Positions 11,230 through 21,411 of a stretch of 64,000 nt of DNA are shown piece after piece; the stretch's first letter is position 1, and each line of letters opens with the position of its first letter. The notes beneath the pieces are model-generated. The model did no database searches. It had not been told where the DNA came from and saw only the letters and a list, made by a program, of their open reading frames with translations. The translations under genes and the position numbers were made by a program. This DNA comes from Branchiostoma belcheri (taxonomy: Eukaryota; Chordata; Leptocardii; Amphioxiformes; Branchiostomatidae): the NCBI RefSeq assembly GCF_001625305.1, contig NW_017804009.1:1707579-1771578 (forward strand). Direction: 5' to 3'.

Positions 11230-12060
11230 GACTAAAATAGTTCCATATGGATCAAACTTCATGCTCGATTTTCAGTATAGTGAGATGGATACGGACTCGG
11301 CTTACACCCTCGGAAGGCGTGATAAAACCCCACATGCGAGACAGGTACAACTGGCAGACGTCTGACTTTTTCCCCGAACAGATACCCTACAAAACGCGGC
11401 CTACAATGTCCCTGGTTGCCCACCACATGTGGTAGTAATCAACCCCCTTCAATCTGCCCTGTGTTCTTTGTCCCAAAAACAACAGGCAAAAGCAAAACAT
11501 ATACAGTTTCCTGTCTCCTGGTTCATTGTAGTAAATTTGTGCTTCAGTGTGCCGAGCATTCAACTGGTTCTCTTTATGTTAGCCAGGGTTTGTTTTTCTG
11601 ATGTACATCATAGCTACCTTGTTCCATATTTTGTACCTCCATAATTACATTGTTCCAATTGTTAGATTTTCCATTGTACATGTACACTCTATATTATTTG
11701 GTAGACATTGTAGCAAATTGTGTTCAGTGTGCCAGACATTCGACTGGGTCTCTTATTAACCAGAGCAGGCCCGGTCTGTTCAAAGAATGGTCCGGGAATG
11801 GGACTGTGTTCCAAAACATCTTATTGTTTTGGCGGTGACGACAAAACGAACGATAAATTCAGTTGTAAGGGTGTCAACAAACGATGCAACGACATCGATC
11901 ACCAAAAATGGAGAAGTAGTCAAGGCATCAACAAAGGGATTCGCATGTAATGCACACGTACGTTTTTCGTACTGCCCGGGGAAGTTGCGATTAAGAAATC
12001 AACACTCAGGTGTGATGACTCAATACGCGTGTGGCACAAGAGAGCGTCGGTAGAATTGTC
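11230..12060 (+). other. Degenerate open frames upstream of the YqaJ remnant
   Basis: Several short plus-strand frames, including one with KNGEVVKASTKGFACNAHV, read poorly and change frame often. A ~50-base motif (gtgtgccgagcattcaactgg and gtgccagacattcgactggg) occurs twice at about 11,550 and 11,730. They could be older parts of the YqaJ-type gene that follows, but no domain is recognised. Confidence 0.2.
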
Positions 12061-12189
12061 CACCTAGATGCGAACATTATTGTGGAACTCCGATAACTTA
12101 TGACTTCACAGTACTTACTTACTCCTAATCATTCAGTGTGCCTTTCATATCTATTAATTAACAAATCATTGCTGTTGAAAATGACACGA

Positions 12190-12870
12190 AAACACAGCAG
12201 GCGAAGGGTCCAGGGTTTTTCAGACATAGGGCAGGTCGCATTGGCGCGTCTGTAAGTGGTGTAGTGTACCACAGCAACCTTGCGCAGCCTCCACAATCTG
12301 TGTTAAAACCCATATGCTATCCACATTTGTCCAAGGTTAATTCAAAGGCAACAATACATAGGTGCAAACAAGAAAAAACTGCAATTGGCGCCTACAAGAC
12401 ACGCGTGGAAGAAGGGCGTCAACAGCCTCCAGGATTTCAACCACTTCCAAAGGTACAACAACCTGTTTACATGATTTCACAATATTCACAAAGTTGACAA
12501 TAACGCTTTTCCATTTTTCTGTAATCGAATTATATTAAATTATTTTCAGTTTATAAGGAGTGTGGTATGTTCATCAAGAAAGACCACCCCTACTTTCATG
12601 CCACACCTGATTCTTGTATCATGTGATGGCTGTGGGATGGGATGTGGGGAGGTGACGTGTCCAGTGTCTGTTCCTTATTTTAATCTTGATGAATACGTTA
12701 ACAAGAAGAGTGCTTGTTTGGAGAAAGTGAATGGAGAATTTCGGTTGAAAAAAAAAACATCAAGTACTATCTACTACTATCAAGTACAGCAGAAACTCTT
12801 TGTTCTGTCAGATAGGAAACACTGACTTTGTTGTATGTGTATGGGATGGGGAGGGTAGGACATTTATGGT
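12190..12870 (+). pseudogene. YqaJ-type recombinase nuclease remnant
   Basis: First block (about 12,245-12,450): SGVVYHSNLAQPPQSVLKPI ... CKQEKTAIGAYKT. Second block (12,545-12,870): HPYFHATPD, CDGCGMGCGEVTCP, ACLEKVNGEFRLKK, YYYQVQQKLFV and, after a frame change, TDFVVCVWDGEG. This order matches YqaJ/lambda-exonuclease-like nucleases common in invertebrate genomes: an N-terminal helix region, then a PD...E-x-K centre, then a YYxQVQ-Q motif. The catalytic E-x-K reads E-V-T here, so the lysine is lost, and at least two frame changes are needed. A taataataaag signal lies near 13,043. The remnant is probably inactive and may belong to a mobile or multicopy family. The assignment is motif-based. 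Confidence 0.6.
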
Positions 12871-13549
12871 ATGTGTCAGCATTGAATTGAGATGAGGACA
12901 CCAACATTTGAACTGAGGACACATAAGGAAAGCCTGCATGTCAGGGACAAGAAGAACCAACGTGGCTCTCTGTGCTAAACGTTCCTTGGGAGAACGTTAT
13001 AACAGACACCCTTCACATGTATGTATGCATATTGTGTAAATTAATAATAAAGCAGTGCCATTGTAGTTTCTGCATTTATCGTCATTTGCAATAAGGACTT
13101 CTACAAAAGTCACAGGGTTTAGTATTGTTCATTGTATATGATGTGATGGTGTGAGCAATAGCCACTTCTTCTTCGTTACTGCCCAGCACTACAGAGTAGT
13201 ATTATTGGCAGTCGTTACGCAATATTGTTAGTAACAATTGTGCCCGGTACATAAAAAACAAAGGGAAAAACAAGGATAACTGAGAAAGGAACATAAGACA
13301 ACTGATTTTGTGTGTGCTAAAGACAGGACAAGTGCATTAGTGCGTTAGTAATATTTACACTGACACTGATTGTGTCCATAATGTCAATTTTCACCTTGTT
13401 GGCACCAAAATTCTGTCTAACAAAATATCATTTCCCCAGTCACCTCAAAATAGGATGGAAGATGCCTAACCATGCACTGACTTTGTCATGTTATAAAGTT
13501 CCTTAGCCAGTTACAAAACGGGTACGAGAAAGTAATCCTTTACTATAGC

Positions 13550-13840
13550 CACACGTTGTCCGCTGCAGAACAGCGGTATTGCAGGCATCAACGAGAGATG
13601 CTCGCCGCAGAAGAATTTATAACAAAGCATGATTGCTATCTTCAGGGTGATCACCCGTTCACTCTGCGTACTGACAACACGGCACTACAGGCAATAATGT
13701 CCTTGAAGTCTAATGTCGGCCAATACGCCCGTTGGTGTATAAAACTATCCCCTTATAACTTTTGCAGGTGTAAAACATGTAAATGCTGACGCACTCAGCA
13801 GGCGTCCATGCTCTCAGTGTGGCAGGGTAGACCAATGTTC
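13550..13840 (+). pseudogene. Ty3/gypsy RNase H remnant
   Basis: The frame reads SAAEQRYCRHQREMLAAEEF, then PFTLRTDNTALQAIMS and YARWCIKLSPYNF. It matches the RNase H region of gypsy-type polyproteins: a Y-x-x-x-x-REML motif, a conserved T-D-x-x-AL motif and an ARW-x-x-x-L motif. A one-base frame change then gives VKHVNADALSRRP, the usual end of this domain. Reverse transcriptase, integrase and LTRs are not seen, so only an internal fragment is left. Confidence 0.7.
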
Positions 13841-14099
13841 CCACCCAAGCCCTCTTTTATTTCAATAGATGACAGCATTACAGTTAGTTTTAACAGGTTT
13901 TACATTTTTTTCGCCCTCTGTGTAGCTAACACTCTTTCCCGTGGCTGCAAGTAAATACTAGTCAATTCTAAACCCCACCCCCCTCCACATCCCCTTCTGT
14001 GCCCTGTCGATGTAGCAGCCAGTCAACAGACAGACCCTGTCCTCAAACAATTGGTAGCGTGGAGTTTCATTTGGTACACCAGAAATTCCTTCAGAACCG

Positions 14100-14480
14100 A
14101 TCTGGCGTTCTAAGCTACCTACGTACATGTCAAACTTCCATGATCGCCTCAAACAATTCCGAGAGACACTTCGTCCCCTCATTGACTCCATCCCAAAATC
14201 CACCTCATGGCAGCACATCAAGTTATGGCAGAAGAACCCAAATTACTTCGTCGCCGACGGGCTGCATCTGTCGGATTTCGGCCAGCTTTGTTACTATAAG
14301 AGTGTATGTTGGGCCATGATGATTAAGTACCTCTGTAATAATTCACATATGTTTGCCTCTGTTAGCTGGACAATTGACCAAGGGCGGACCGGAGCCCTGG
14401 AGAAGGCTTTTCCTGACATCGGAATCACCTTCTTGCTCCGCAAAGAATCCACGAAGCAGGGATCAAGCACGTACAAATAG
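14100..14480 (+). pseudogene. SGNH-hydrolase-like C-terminal piece
   Basis: The frame from about 14,127 reads NFHDRLKQFRETLRPLID then WQHIKLWQKNPNYFVADGLH and LSDFGQLCYYKSV. The D-G-x-H-L-S motif before a G-x-x-x-Y stretch fits block V of SGNH/GDSL-type hydrolases, where the aspartate and histidine belong to the catalytic site. The rest of the domain (the GDS serine block) is missing or frameshifted upstream. Together with the next feature it may form one multi-exon gene. Confidence 0.4.
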
Positions 14481-14587
14481 AAGACACTAACCGGTAAGTT
14501 TCAATTTCATACAGTTACGGTGACTTTTGTTGATCTGGGAATTTTTCATGAATGAATTTAATTTCATCCTGTATTTTTGCCCATGCA

Positions 14588-15097
14588 GCGAAAGAGCTCA
14601 AGACAGCGATCAAAGCCCTGTCCCACCACATGACAAACATCATAAACGACATCGGTGGTAGGAACCAGGTGCCAATTGATGCCCTACAGGGCCCACAGCT
14701 GACCAGACTCCTGCGAGACAGAAACGAAACTGTCCCCAGGGCTGTCTCTGAAAGGAAAGCCAAACTGAAAAGGTTGCTCGGAGAAGAAGCATATGGTAAA
14801 AGTACCAAACGTTTTTAGCCTGCCAGTGTTGACAAGGAGGTATCCCTCGACTCAGCTGGGATCCCTGGCTGGGATAAAGTAGACAGGCTTGCCCAAGCCT
14901 TGCTGCAGTTGAAGGGACTGGCCATCAGCTCATCACAAGCCACCACCATAAAGAAGCTGTATGACGAGCTGTCGGACTACGACAAACGGCCGATCACCAA
15001 CCAGCCAAGGAATGTGGATAAGCCAGTCATAGGAGCCTTTGGGCGTACCAAAAATGCCAGACAGGGACATGTGAGCATCTCTAAGATGAAAAAGTAA
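14588..15097 (+). CDS. Conserved-looking helical protein, interrupted
   Basis: After a cccatgcag acceptor the frame runs AKELKTAIKALSHHMTNIIN ... PQLTRLLRDRNETVPRAV and hits TAG at about 14,816. In the same frame it resumes as GIPGWDKVDRLAQALLQLKG, SSQATTIKKLYDELSDYDKR and NARQGHVSISKMKK, stopping at 15,095. The continuing frame, helical composition and lack of further stops suggest one coding region with a nonsense codon, or a small unseen intron. The I-K-K-L-Y-x-x-L-x-x-YDKRP motif recurs, as far as I recall, in multicopy uncharacterised proteins of marine invertebrates. No function can be assigned. Confidence 0.4.
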
Positions 15098-15304
15098 GAC
15101 AAATTTACAAATGCTCTTTTAAGATGTTTTTTTCTTTGTTTTAATGCATAGCATAGAAAAGAGGCAAAGCAAGACGACTATATCATTATTGCCAAGATTC
15201 ATATATTTCTGCATGACAAACAACAGTCTCTCATTTACATGTGTATTTGTGTATTTTATTTATGTATGTACTTATTTATGTATTTATTTATGTATTTTGC
15301 AAGT

Positions 15305-16140
15305 GTCACTTTCCAACACGAATGATGACAACACTACTGAGATTCGGGTTGAGGACATCAAACACCTGTGGAAGGTAAATTCCAACTACTCAAATCAATT
15401 TCCAGACAAAGTCCAACGTAGCTGTTGAGGTCGTCGACAAGCGAGAAACGAACAGGAAGTCAACCCATCACCGAGGTGTGCATCGTGTATGACTTTACTG
15501 TTTGACTTTGAGTGACATATTCTGATCTGTGCTCTTACATTTATGATGAAATGGGAACATATGTCTCTAGAAAGTCTCCTTGTACTCTTTTTTTCAGAGT
15601 GGATAAACATGCATGGTATTACCACTACCAGCACTCGCATTATACAGCATCTATATTCTGATAATGTACGAGTGCTCTTTTGATACAATTCGCAATTTGC
15701 AATTCAAATAACTTACATATTGTACCAGCATTATGAATCTACACATATTTTTATAACTCCTTTTACTCTTGTTGTTTGTACAGCTATACGGTGAACATGA
15801 CAGTTGGAGTATGCAGCTGCTCATTTGGAAAGGATGGAAGTCCCTGCAAGCACCAGTATGTGTTATGGGCAGCAAACAAATCTCATTGCCCCAATTTTGA
15901 TGCTATCACGGATTCGGTAGAAAGACAAACTGGCTAAGATTGCCATAGGGCAAACACTCCCACTATCATTCTACAGCAACTTGCGAACTGCGTCATGTAT
16001 AGTTAACGAAACAACTACGGAGACACCAGCTACTAGTATTGTAGATGCAGATGATGATGTTGAGCTGTGCACAGAAAGTGTTGATATTGAGGAGCAGGCC
16101 TGTGAAGGACAGTCTGAACGAGACGGTGTGGGATGACGAC
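15305..16140 (+). CDS. SWIM zinc-finger protein, partial and frameshifted
   Basis: Exons appear at about 15,305-15,374 (SNTNDDNTTEIRVEDIKHLW, donor gtaaat), 15,402-15,475 (KSNVAVEVVDKRETNRKSTH) and after ...tttgtacag at 15,783. The last reads YTVNMTVGVCSCSFGKDGSP followed by CKHQYVLWAANKSHC. The spacing C-S-C-x8-C-x-H is a SWIM-type zinc finger, a DNA/protein-binding fold found in MULE transposases and related proteins. A one-base change near 15,921 shifts the frame. The other frame then gives DKLAKIAIGQTLPLSFYSNL and an acidic end DADDDVELC. It is probably the C-terminal part of a transposase-like or multicopy gene. Confidence 0.5.
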
Positions 16141-16153
16141 TTCATTAGACTGC

Positions 16154-16392
16154 TTCAGGATATCGAGGAGGAGTAGTTGTTTGACGTGGTCACAGACCCA
16201 GGCCTGCAGCAGATCCAGGACTTCCTACCGAGCGCCGCCGCCGCCGCACCGACGACAGTGGGCGGGCAGACGACCGTTGCCGCCCCAACCACCACCGCCA
16301 CCGTCGCTGTGAGCCAGCCGCCACAGCTGCAGCATAACATGAGCCTTTCCGTACACCAGAGTCTTCTACATCATAGCAACTATGGCTGGTGA
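16154..16392 (+). other. Coding-like stretch, Ala/Thr/Pro-rich
   Basis: An open frame reads FDVVTDPGLQQIQDFLPSAA followed by alternating TTV/APTTT runs and SVHQSLLHHSNYGW up to a gtgagttt donor at 16,391. It may be the next exon downstream of the SWIM region. No domain is recognised. Confidence 0.3.
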
Positions 16393-16618
16393 GTTTATTT
16401 TTTTTTCTTATCTTTTCTACGTTACGTTTTCATCTGTTTTGTCAAGTCTGACCAGTAACGCTTTCATCTCCTTGTTCTTGTTTTAATCGCTAATTCATGT
16501 GTTCCTGTATACATGTATGTACCCTCATGGAATTGTACCGCCACTATAGATCGTGTAATAATACCATTTTTTTCTGTTGTCCTCGTTACGTAGGAGCAAG
16601 GTTGATCCTCGACACATT

Positions 16619-17315
16619 GGATGACCTACACAGTCTGCTGCTGAGGACAGCGATGATTGTAAATGACCTACACAGCCTGTTGCTGAGGACAGCGATGATT
16701 GCAAATGACCTACACAGTCTGCTGCTGAGGACAGCGATGACTGTAAATGACCTACACAGCCTGCTGCTGAGGACAGCGATGATTGTAAATGACCTACAGT
16801 CTGCTGCTGAGGACAGCGATGATTGTAAATGACCTACACAGTCTGCTGCTGAGGACAGCGATGACTGTAGAACGACCGTAAGTCCACTATCTACACACAT
16901 GTACATCAATTGTCTCTGCCTTTCATTNNNNNNNNNNNNNNNNNNNNACAGTCTGCTGCTGAGGACAGCGATGATTGTAAATGACCTACACAGTCTGCTG
17001 CTGAGGACAGCGATGATTGTAAATGACCTACACAGTCTGCTGCTGAGGACAGCAATGATTGTAAATGACCTACAGTCTGCTGCTGAGGATAGCGATGATT
17101 GTAAATGACCTACACAGTCTGCTGCTGAGGACAGCGATGATTGTAAATGACCTACAGTCTGCTGCTGAGGACAGCGATGATTGTAAATGACCTACACAGT
17201 CTGCTGCTGAGGACAGCGATGACTGTAAATGACCTACACAGTCTGCTGCTGAGGACAGCGATGATTGTAAATGACCTACACAGTCTGCTGCTGAGGACAG
17301 CGATGACTGTGAACG
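16619..17315. repeat. 42/40-bp tandem minisatellite, split by gap
   Basis: About fifteen units of gacctacacagtctgctgct-type sequence (42 bases, with a 40-base variant lacking ac), six before and about nine after a 20-N gap at 16,928-16,947. One frame encodes a 14-residue repeat (NDLHSLLLRTAMIV) and another the acidic phrase SAAEDSDDCK. The 40-base variants break either frame. The sequence flanking the gap on the left recurs at 17,310-17,368. Confidence 0.85.
16928..16947. other. Assembly gap (20 N)
   Basis: A run of 20 N inside the minisatellite. The ~55 bases left of it repeat at 17,310-17,368, which suggests overlapping contigs that were not merged. Confidence 0.95.
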
Positions 17316-17439
17316 ACCGTAAGTCCACTATCTACACACATGTACATCAATTGTCTCTGCCTTTCATTAACTACATCCAACTTGTCACGCGTAAGAAGCG
17401 TATAATAGACGCATTTTTACTTGTTTTGATAACGCCGCT

Positions 17440-18028
17440 ACAGTTTACGCAGCCGTTGGTGATTACACTGAAGGACACGTGGAACACGAACGCCAGGCCG
17501 ACCACAACTCCGCAGACCTGGTGTGGGGCCCTAGCCATCACCACAACATTAACCCAGCGGACTTGGCGTGGGGCCCTCACCACCAGGACGAGGGTCAAGA
17601 CCACAGCGACAGTGAGGGAAGTGTGGTGGAACTAGACATTCCACCTCAAACTAAACCCCCTCTAGTCGGTCAAGATGACAGCGACAGTGAGGGAAGTGTG
17701 GTGGAACTAGAAATTCCACCTCAAACTAAACCCCCTCTAGTCGGTCAAGACGACAGCGACAGTGAGGGAAGTGTGGTGGAACTAGACATTCCACCTCAAA
17801 CTAAACCCCCTTTAGTCAGTCAAGACGACAGCAACAGTGGGGAAGTGTGGTGGAACTAGACATTCCACCTCAAACTAAACCCCGTCTAGTCGGTCAAGAC
17901 GACAGCAACAGTGAGGGAAGTGTGGTGGAACTAGACATTCCACCTCAAACTAAACCCCCTCTAGTCAGTCAAGATGACAGCGACAGCGGATCTGTGCAAA
18001 CTGCTTTGAGATTTCATCAGGGAAGTTG
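17440..18028 (+). CDS. Acidic 25-residue repeat ORF, frameshifted
   Basis: From about 17,480 the frame reads HERQADHNSADLVWGP, a second ADLAWGP phrase, then 75-base repeats encoding DDSDSEGSVVELDIPPQTKP followed by PLVGQ. About five units occupy 17,597-17,989. In the fourth, cagtgagggaag has become cagtggggaag (near 17,838): one base is lost, so the frame leaves the repeat and stops at 17,857, while the repeat continues in a second frame to a stop at 18,027. Without that deletion the protein would be continuous. It is low-complexity, acidic and proline-containing, with no known domain. It may be the C-terminal region of the locus starting near 14,500. Confidence 0.4.
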
Positions 18029-18283
18029 AACGTTTGCGTATAAAAAGTACTTCTACACCGCGTGAAATGTCAGTTTGAAAGTTGTGTGCGCAATACACCT
18101 ATGCGGTCTCTTACAGACGTGTTTTCACTGAGGGAAGCCTGGCGGATTCACTGTTTGCATGTGCATTGGGTGTCGGCTACTTATCTTCTTTGAGGGTCTG
18201 GGACGGTCTCCGAGAATCGCGATAAAAAGGTTCGCAGGGTAGAGAAAACAACAAACCAAAGTCTATCGAGGGAATCTTACAAA

Positions 18284-18613
18284 ATGTCTACTATGACCAA
18301 GGAAATCGTTGTCACAGTCATTGTCAATCTCAGAGTGCCCTTAGCATTTAAGAATTGTGATGGCCGTGTTTTTCGTCAACATAACTGTACGAGTTATGCG
18401 ACAGAAGATCTATTTTTCCGAGCCAATAGTACCCATATTGGAGTCGTCAAGATTGCAGAATCTATGGCCATGTTTAGTACTTGTGGGATGGCCTTACACC
18501 GATTCAATATCCAGACACTAATTTCATTTGATATCACGGAATGCTATCAGTGTGCGAGGTCGTTGTTCCATCCCTACCCTAGATCCTTCGCATCTTCTCC
18601 GCGCCTACCATAA
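18284..18613 (+). other. Hypothetical ORF
   Basis: A 109-codon frame starting at ATG 18,284 (STMTKEIVVTVIVNLRV region, later FRQHNCTSYATEDLFFRANS) with no recognised domain or flanking splice signals. It may be chance. Confidence 0.15.
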
Positions 18614-18699
18614 TATGTATACCATACTGGCTGCTCCTTCACTTTCCAACATGCAAAATGCCTGCCAAGTTACAGTCGACACAACACCCAGTGACAGCG

Positions 18700-20520
18700 T
18701 ACTACGCCGGATACAGATATGAAGGTTCGCCTAGTGAGATGTTCTACAGGTAGACAAACCAACAACCCTCAATGACAACTGATTGAACGTAACTTTCATG
18801 TAACTTAATCTCAATCATTCATAGTGTGCCTTTCATATTTATATAGAAAAGGCTAAGGGACAAGAGCAAACATGATAAATTGATTTGAGGCATTAACATT
18901 CAACAAACCCATCTAACTAAGCTGAACAAGCCCCCACTGAGCCAGAGGCACAGTCCCCGAGGTCTGGGTTTCCAAGAGGCTTGACAGCTTTAAAAGATAA
19001 TCTGACTAACACACCCTGAGTAAGTTGGATGTTCTGCCATTTCCAGTCAGTGTTTGCTATTTGTCACCCAAATAACCATCATGATCTGTCAAGTTTCACG
19101 GAACAAATGATTTTGTTCCTATCAATAGTGTTTCCTCAGCATTTCTGGTAGAGATGCTGAGATATCTTGATGTAGACTTCAGGGATCACCAGACCCATAT
19201 GCCAGGCGGACACGTCCATCTTGTCACTATCGTCCCTGGGTTGACCTGAACAAAAGAAGAAACATATTCATTTAGTTTTACACAATACGGTACTTGTTAC
19301 ATATGCATAGTACATTGTACTACTAGTATTTAGTAGCCAAATTCCCCATACCAATGCATCCTGATAAAAAAAATATTCAAACTCTCGTATCTCATGGTCC
19401 CTCGTAGTCAAGCTATTTGTTGGATAACAAATTATACTAGGCAGGAGATACCAAAATACAGATGTCCGTTACAGCTTTGTTTTCAATCTCATTATAAAAA
19501 AATATACGACGATATTAATATTATTATAATCAAGCACGGGACTGATATTGTTAAAACTTAACACTATTTCATGTATGCAGTTATTTGTGTACATAACTTA
19601 GCGGCAAAGCTGGAAGTTTCGGATTATAATTTGTGCTCACTGTATGAATTATTCATTACTAAGTATTTTTTTAACAAAGAACCCAGCAAAATACAACAGA
19701 AACTGGCGTAAAACGTAAAATATCCCGGAAACTATTACATCACAGTCAAATTGTCCAGTACAGAAAGCAACATAGACTACTTTGAAGGCATTATTTAGCG
19801 AGAATTTCGGTCAAAACAACCTTTTTTCTCGGTGCATATGTTCACCACGCCACGAGTTATTTTCTAGTTTTCTGCCTGAAAGACATGAGCTAAACGGCGT
19901 GAGTGATCCTCGCGAAAAGGACGGTCACTCACCAGTCACAACTACAAACTCAAATACCTTCGGAAACAGCTATTCTGTGCGACAACTAAATGTTTTCGAA
20001 AGAAATATTCTCAGACGAACAAACACAGTACCTTACCTCGCAATGGTCGCCCTGCACTGACGCTACGATCCGCAGACGATCGCAGGATACTAATTATATC
20101 CATCCGCTCCGACATCTGGAGGGCCACAAGACTAGTGACATAAAGTGCTAAAGTAGAGTCTATCCCGCCAAGACAAAATTTTCATATCAATATGTGTAGC
20201 CAACACGTCAAGTTAACAACATATTTGGCATATTTGTTGTTACAAATTGTCCTGTTTGTCTCGCACTACTTTATGGCGGCGAAAAGATACGTTCTGTCTG
20301 GAGGGAGATATTCGGTGTAGCATTGTGACAGCCGTGAGGCTTGTATGGGGTTTTACAAAACACCGTTTTACACAACGTACATTCGCGAGCAAACCGGCTT
20401 ACGTATTTCACTTCGACCCTCCCGAATATCTCTTCTAAGAATCAAAGAACAGAAAATGAAACATTCCTGGAACAATCTCACATGGGCCTTTTCTTTCGGT
20501 GTACTTTTGTTGTCAATAAA
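18700..20520. other. No clear gene; possible small minus-strand exons
   Basis: On the minus strand a CAG acceptor at about 19,247 precedes an open frame (DDSDKMDVSAWHMGLVIPEV onward) ending in TGA near 19,148. A gtaagg donor lies at about 20,035 on the same strand. These could be two exons of a short transcript, but no protein family supports it. The rest is AT-rich and featureless. Confidence 0.2.
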
Positions 20521-20532
20521 GTTCTCATATCC

Positions 20533-20733
20533 TACTCTCCAAGCAGAGGTTTGGGTTTTGGGGGTATTTTTAGCGTGTTTTTAGGCTTTTTCTATCGGGG
20601 TTTCTCTTTTGCACTGGATTTTTTTTTAACCCAACTGTTCGGTGGGAAAAAAAATTCAGTGCAAAAGAGAAACCCCGATAAAAAAAGCCTTAAAACACGC
20701 TAAAAAGAAACCCAAACCTCTGCTTGGAGAGTA
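20533..20733. mobile_element. Fold-back MITE with 9-bp TSD (element A)
   Basis: A 201-base near-perfect palindrome starting tactctccaagcagagg and ending with its inverse. It is flanked by the identical 9-mer ctcatatcc at 20,524-20,532 and 20,734-20,742. Nine-base duplications with long inverted ends are typical of Mutator-like (MULE) non-autonomous elements. There is no internal gene. Confidence 0.85.
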
Positions 20734-20991
20734 CTCATATCCTTTTTTGTTGTGTTTGGTTATTCCAAGTCCTTGGTTATTCGACCTCAGGTATACTGTA
20801 ATCACACCGAAAATCATTTCAGTACTCTGATGTTGGACTTAACAATGAGACTTTGCAATAAGCTACCCCCCGTAATGGTGTTCCTATCTGCAGGACTTGT
20901 ATTTTAATTTTAAAGCCGTTATTTCGTATCCCTTTCTTGTGTAGTAACCGATTGACTGTGTTTTGTAAGACCCTTTTAGAATAGTTTTTAC

Positions 20992-21163
20992 TAATCTCCA
21001 AGCAGATCCCTCTCGGTGGCAAAAAGACAGTATCAAATTGGCCAGACAGTATCCATTAGCCAGAGAAGCTCCATTAGCCACCGACGGGTGGGGATCAGGA
21101 CAAAAAAAACGGCCATACATAAAAAGGTAACGATCATTCCCCACAACCTCTGCTTGGAGAGTA
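20992..21163. mobile_element. Same family, 172 bp (element D)
   Basis: Starts taatctccaagcag and ends ctgcttggagagta. Flanking 9-mers are agtttttac (20,983-20,991) and agattttac (21,164-21,172), one mismatch. The interior is unlike element A and not palindromic, so only the tips define the family. Confidence 0.7.
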
Positions 21164-21411
21164 AGATTTTACTCGCTAAAGTGTCGCAGCTCCAAAATAC
21201 AATTTATAGTTTTATTATTAATTCTTAAATATTATACATAGATGACAAATGTTCAAAAATGTACAATGTATTGCGCATGTCATTAGACTGGTTTATTAAA
21301 AGGGTACATTGCAGCATTAGCTGAATTGGCCCACAATTTACAATGGATGCACAGTAACAGTACACATGAAGCTCTAAAAAGGAAACATTACAACATATCA
21401 GTACTTATTAA

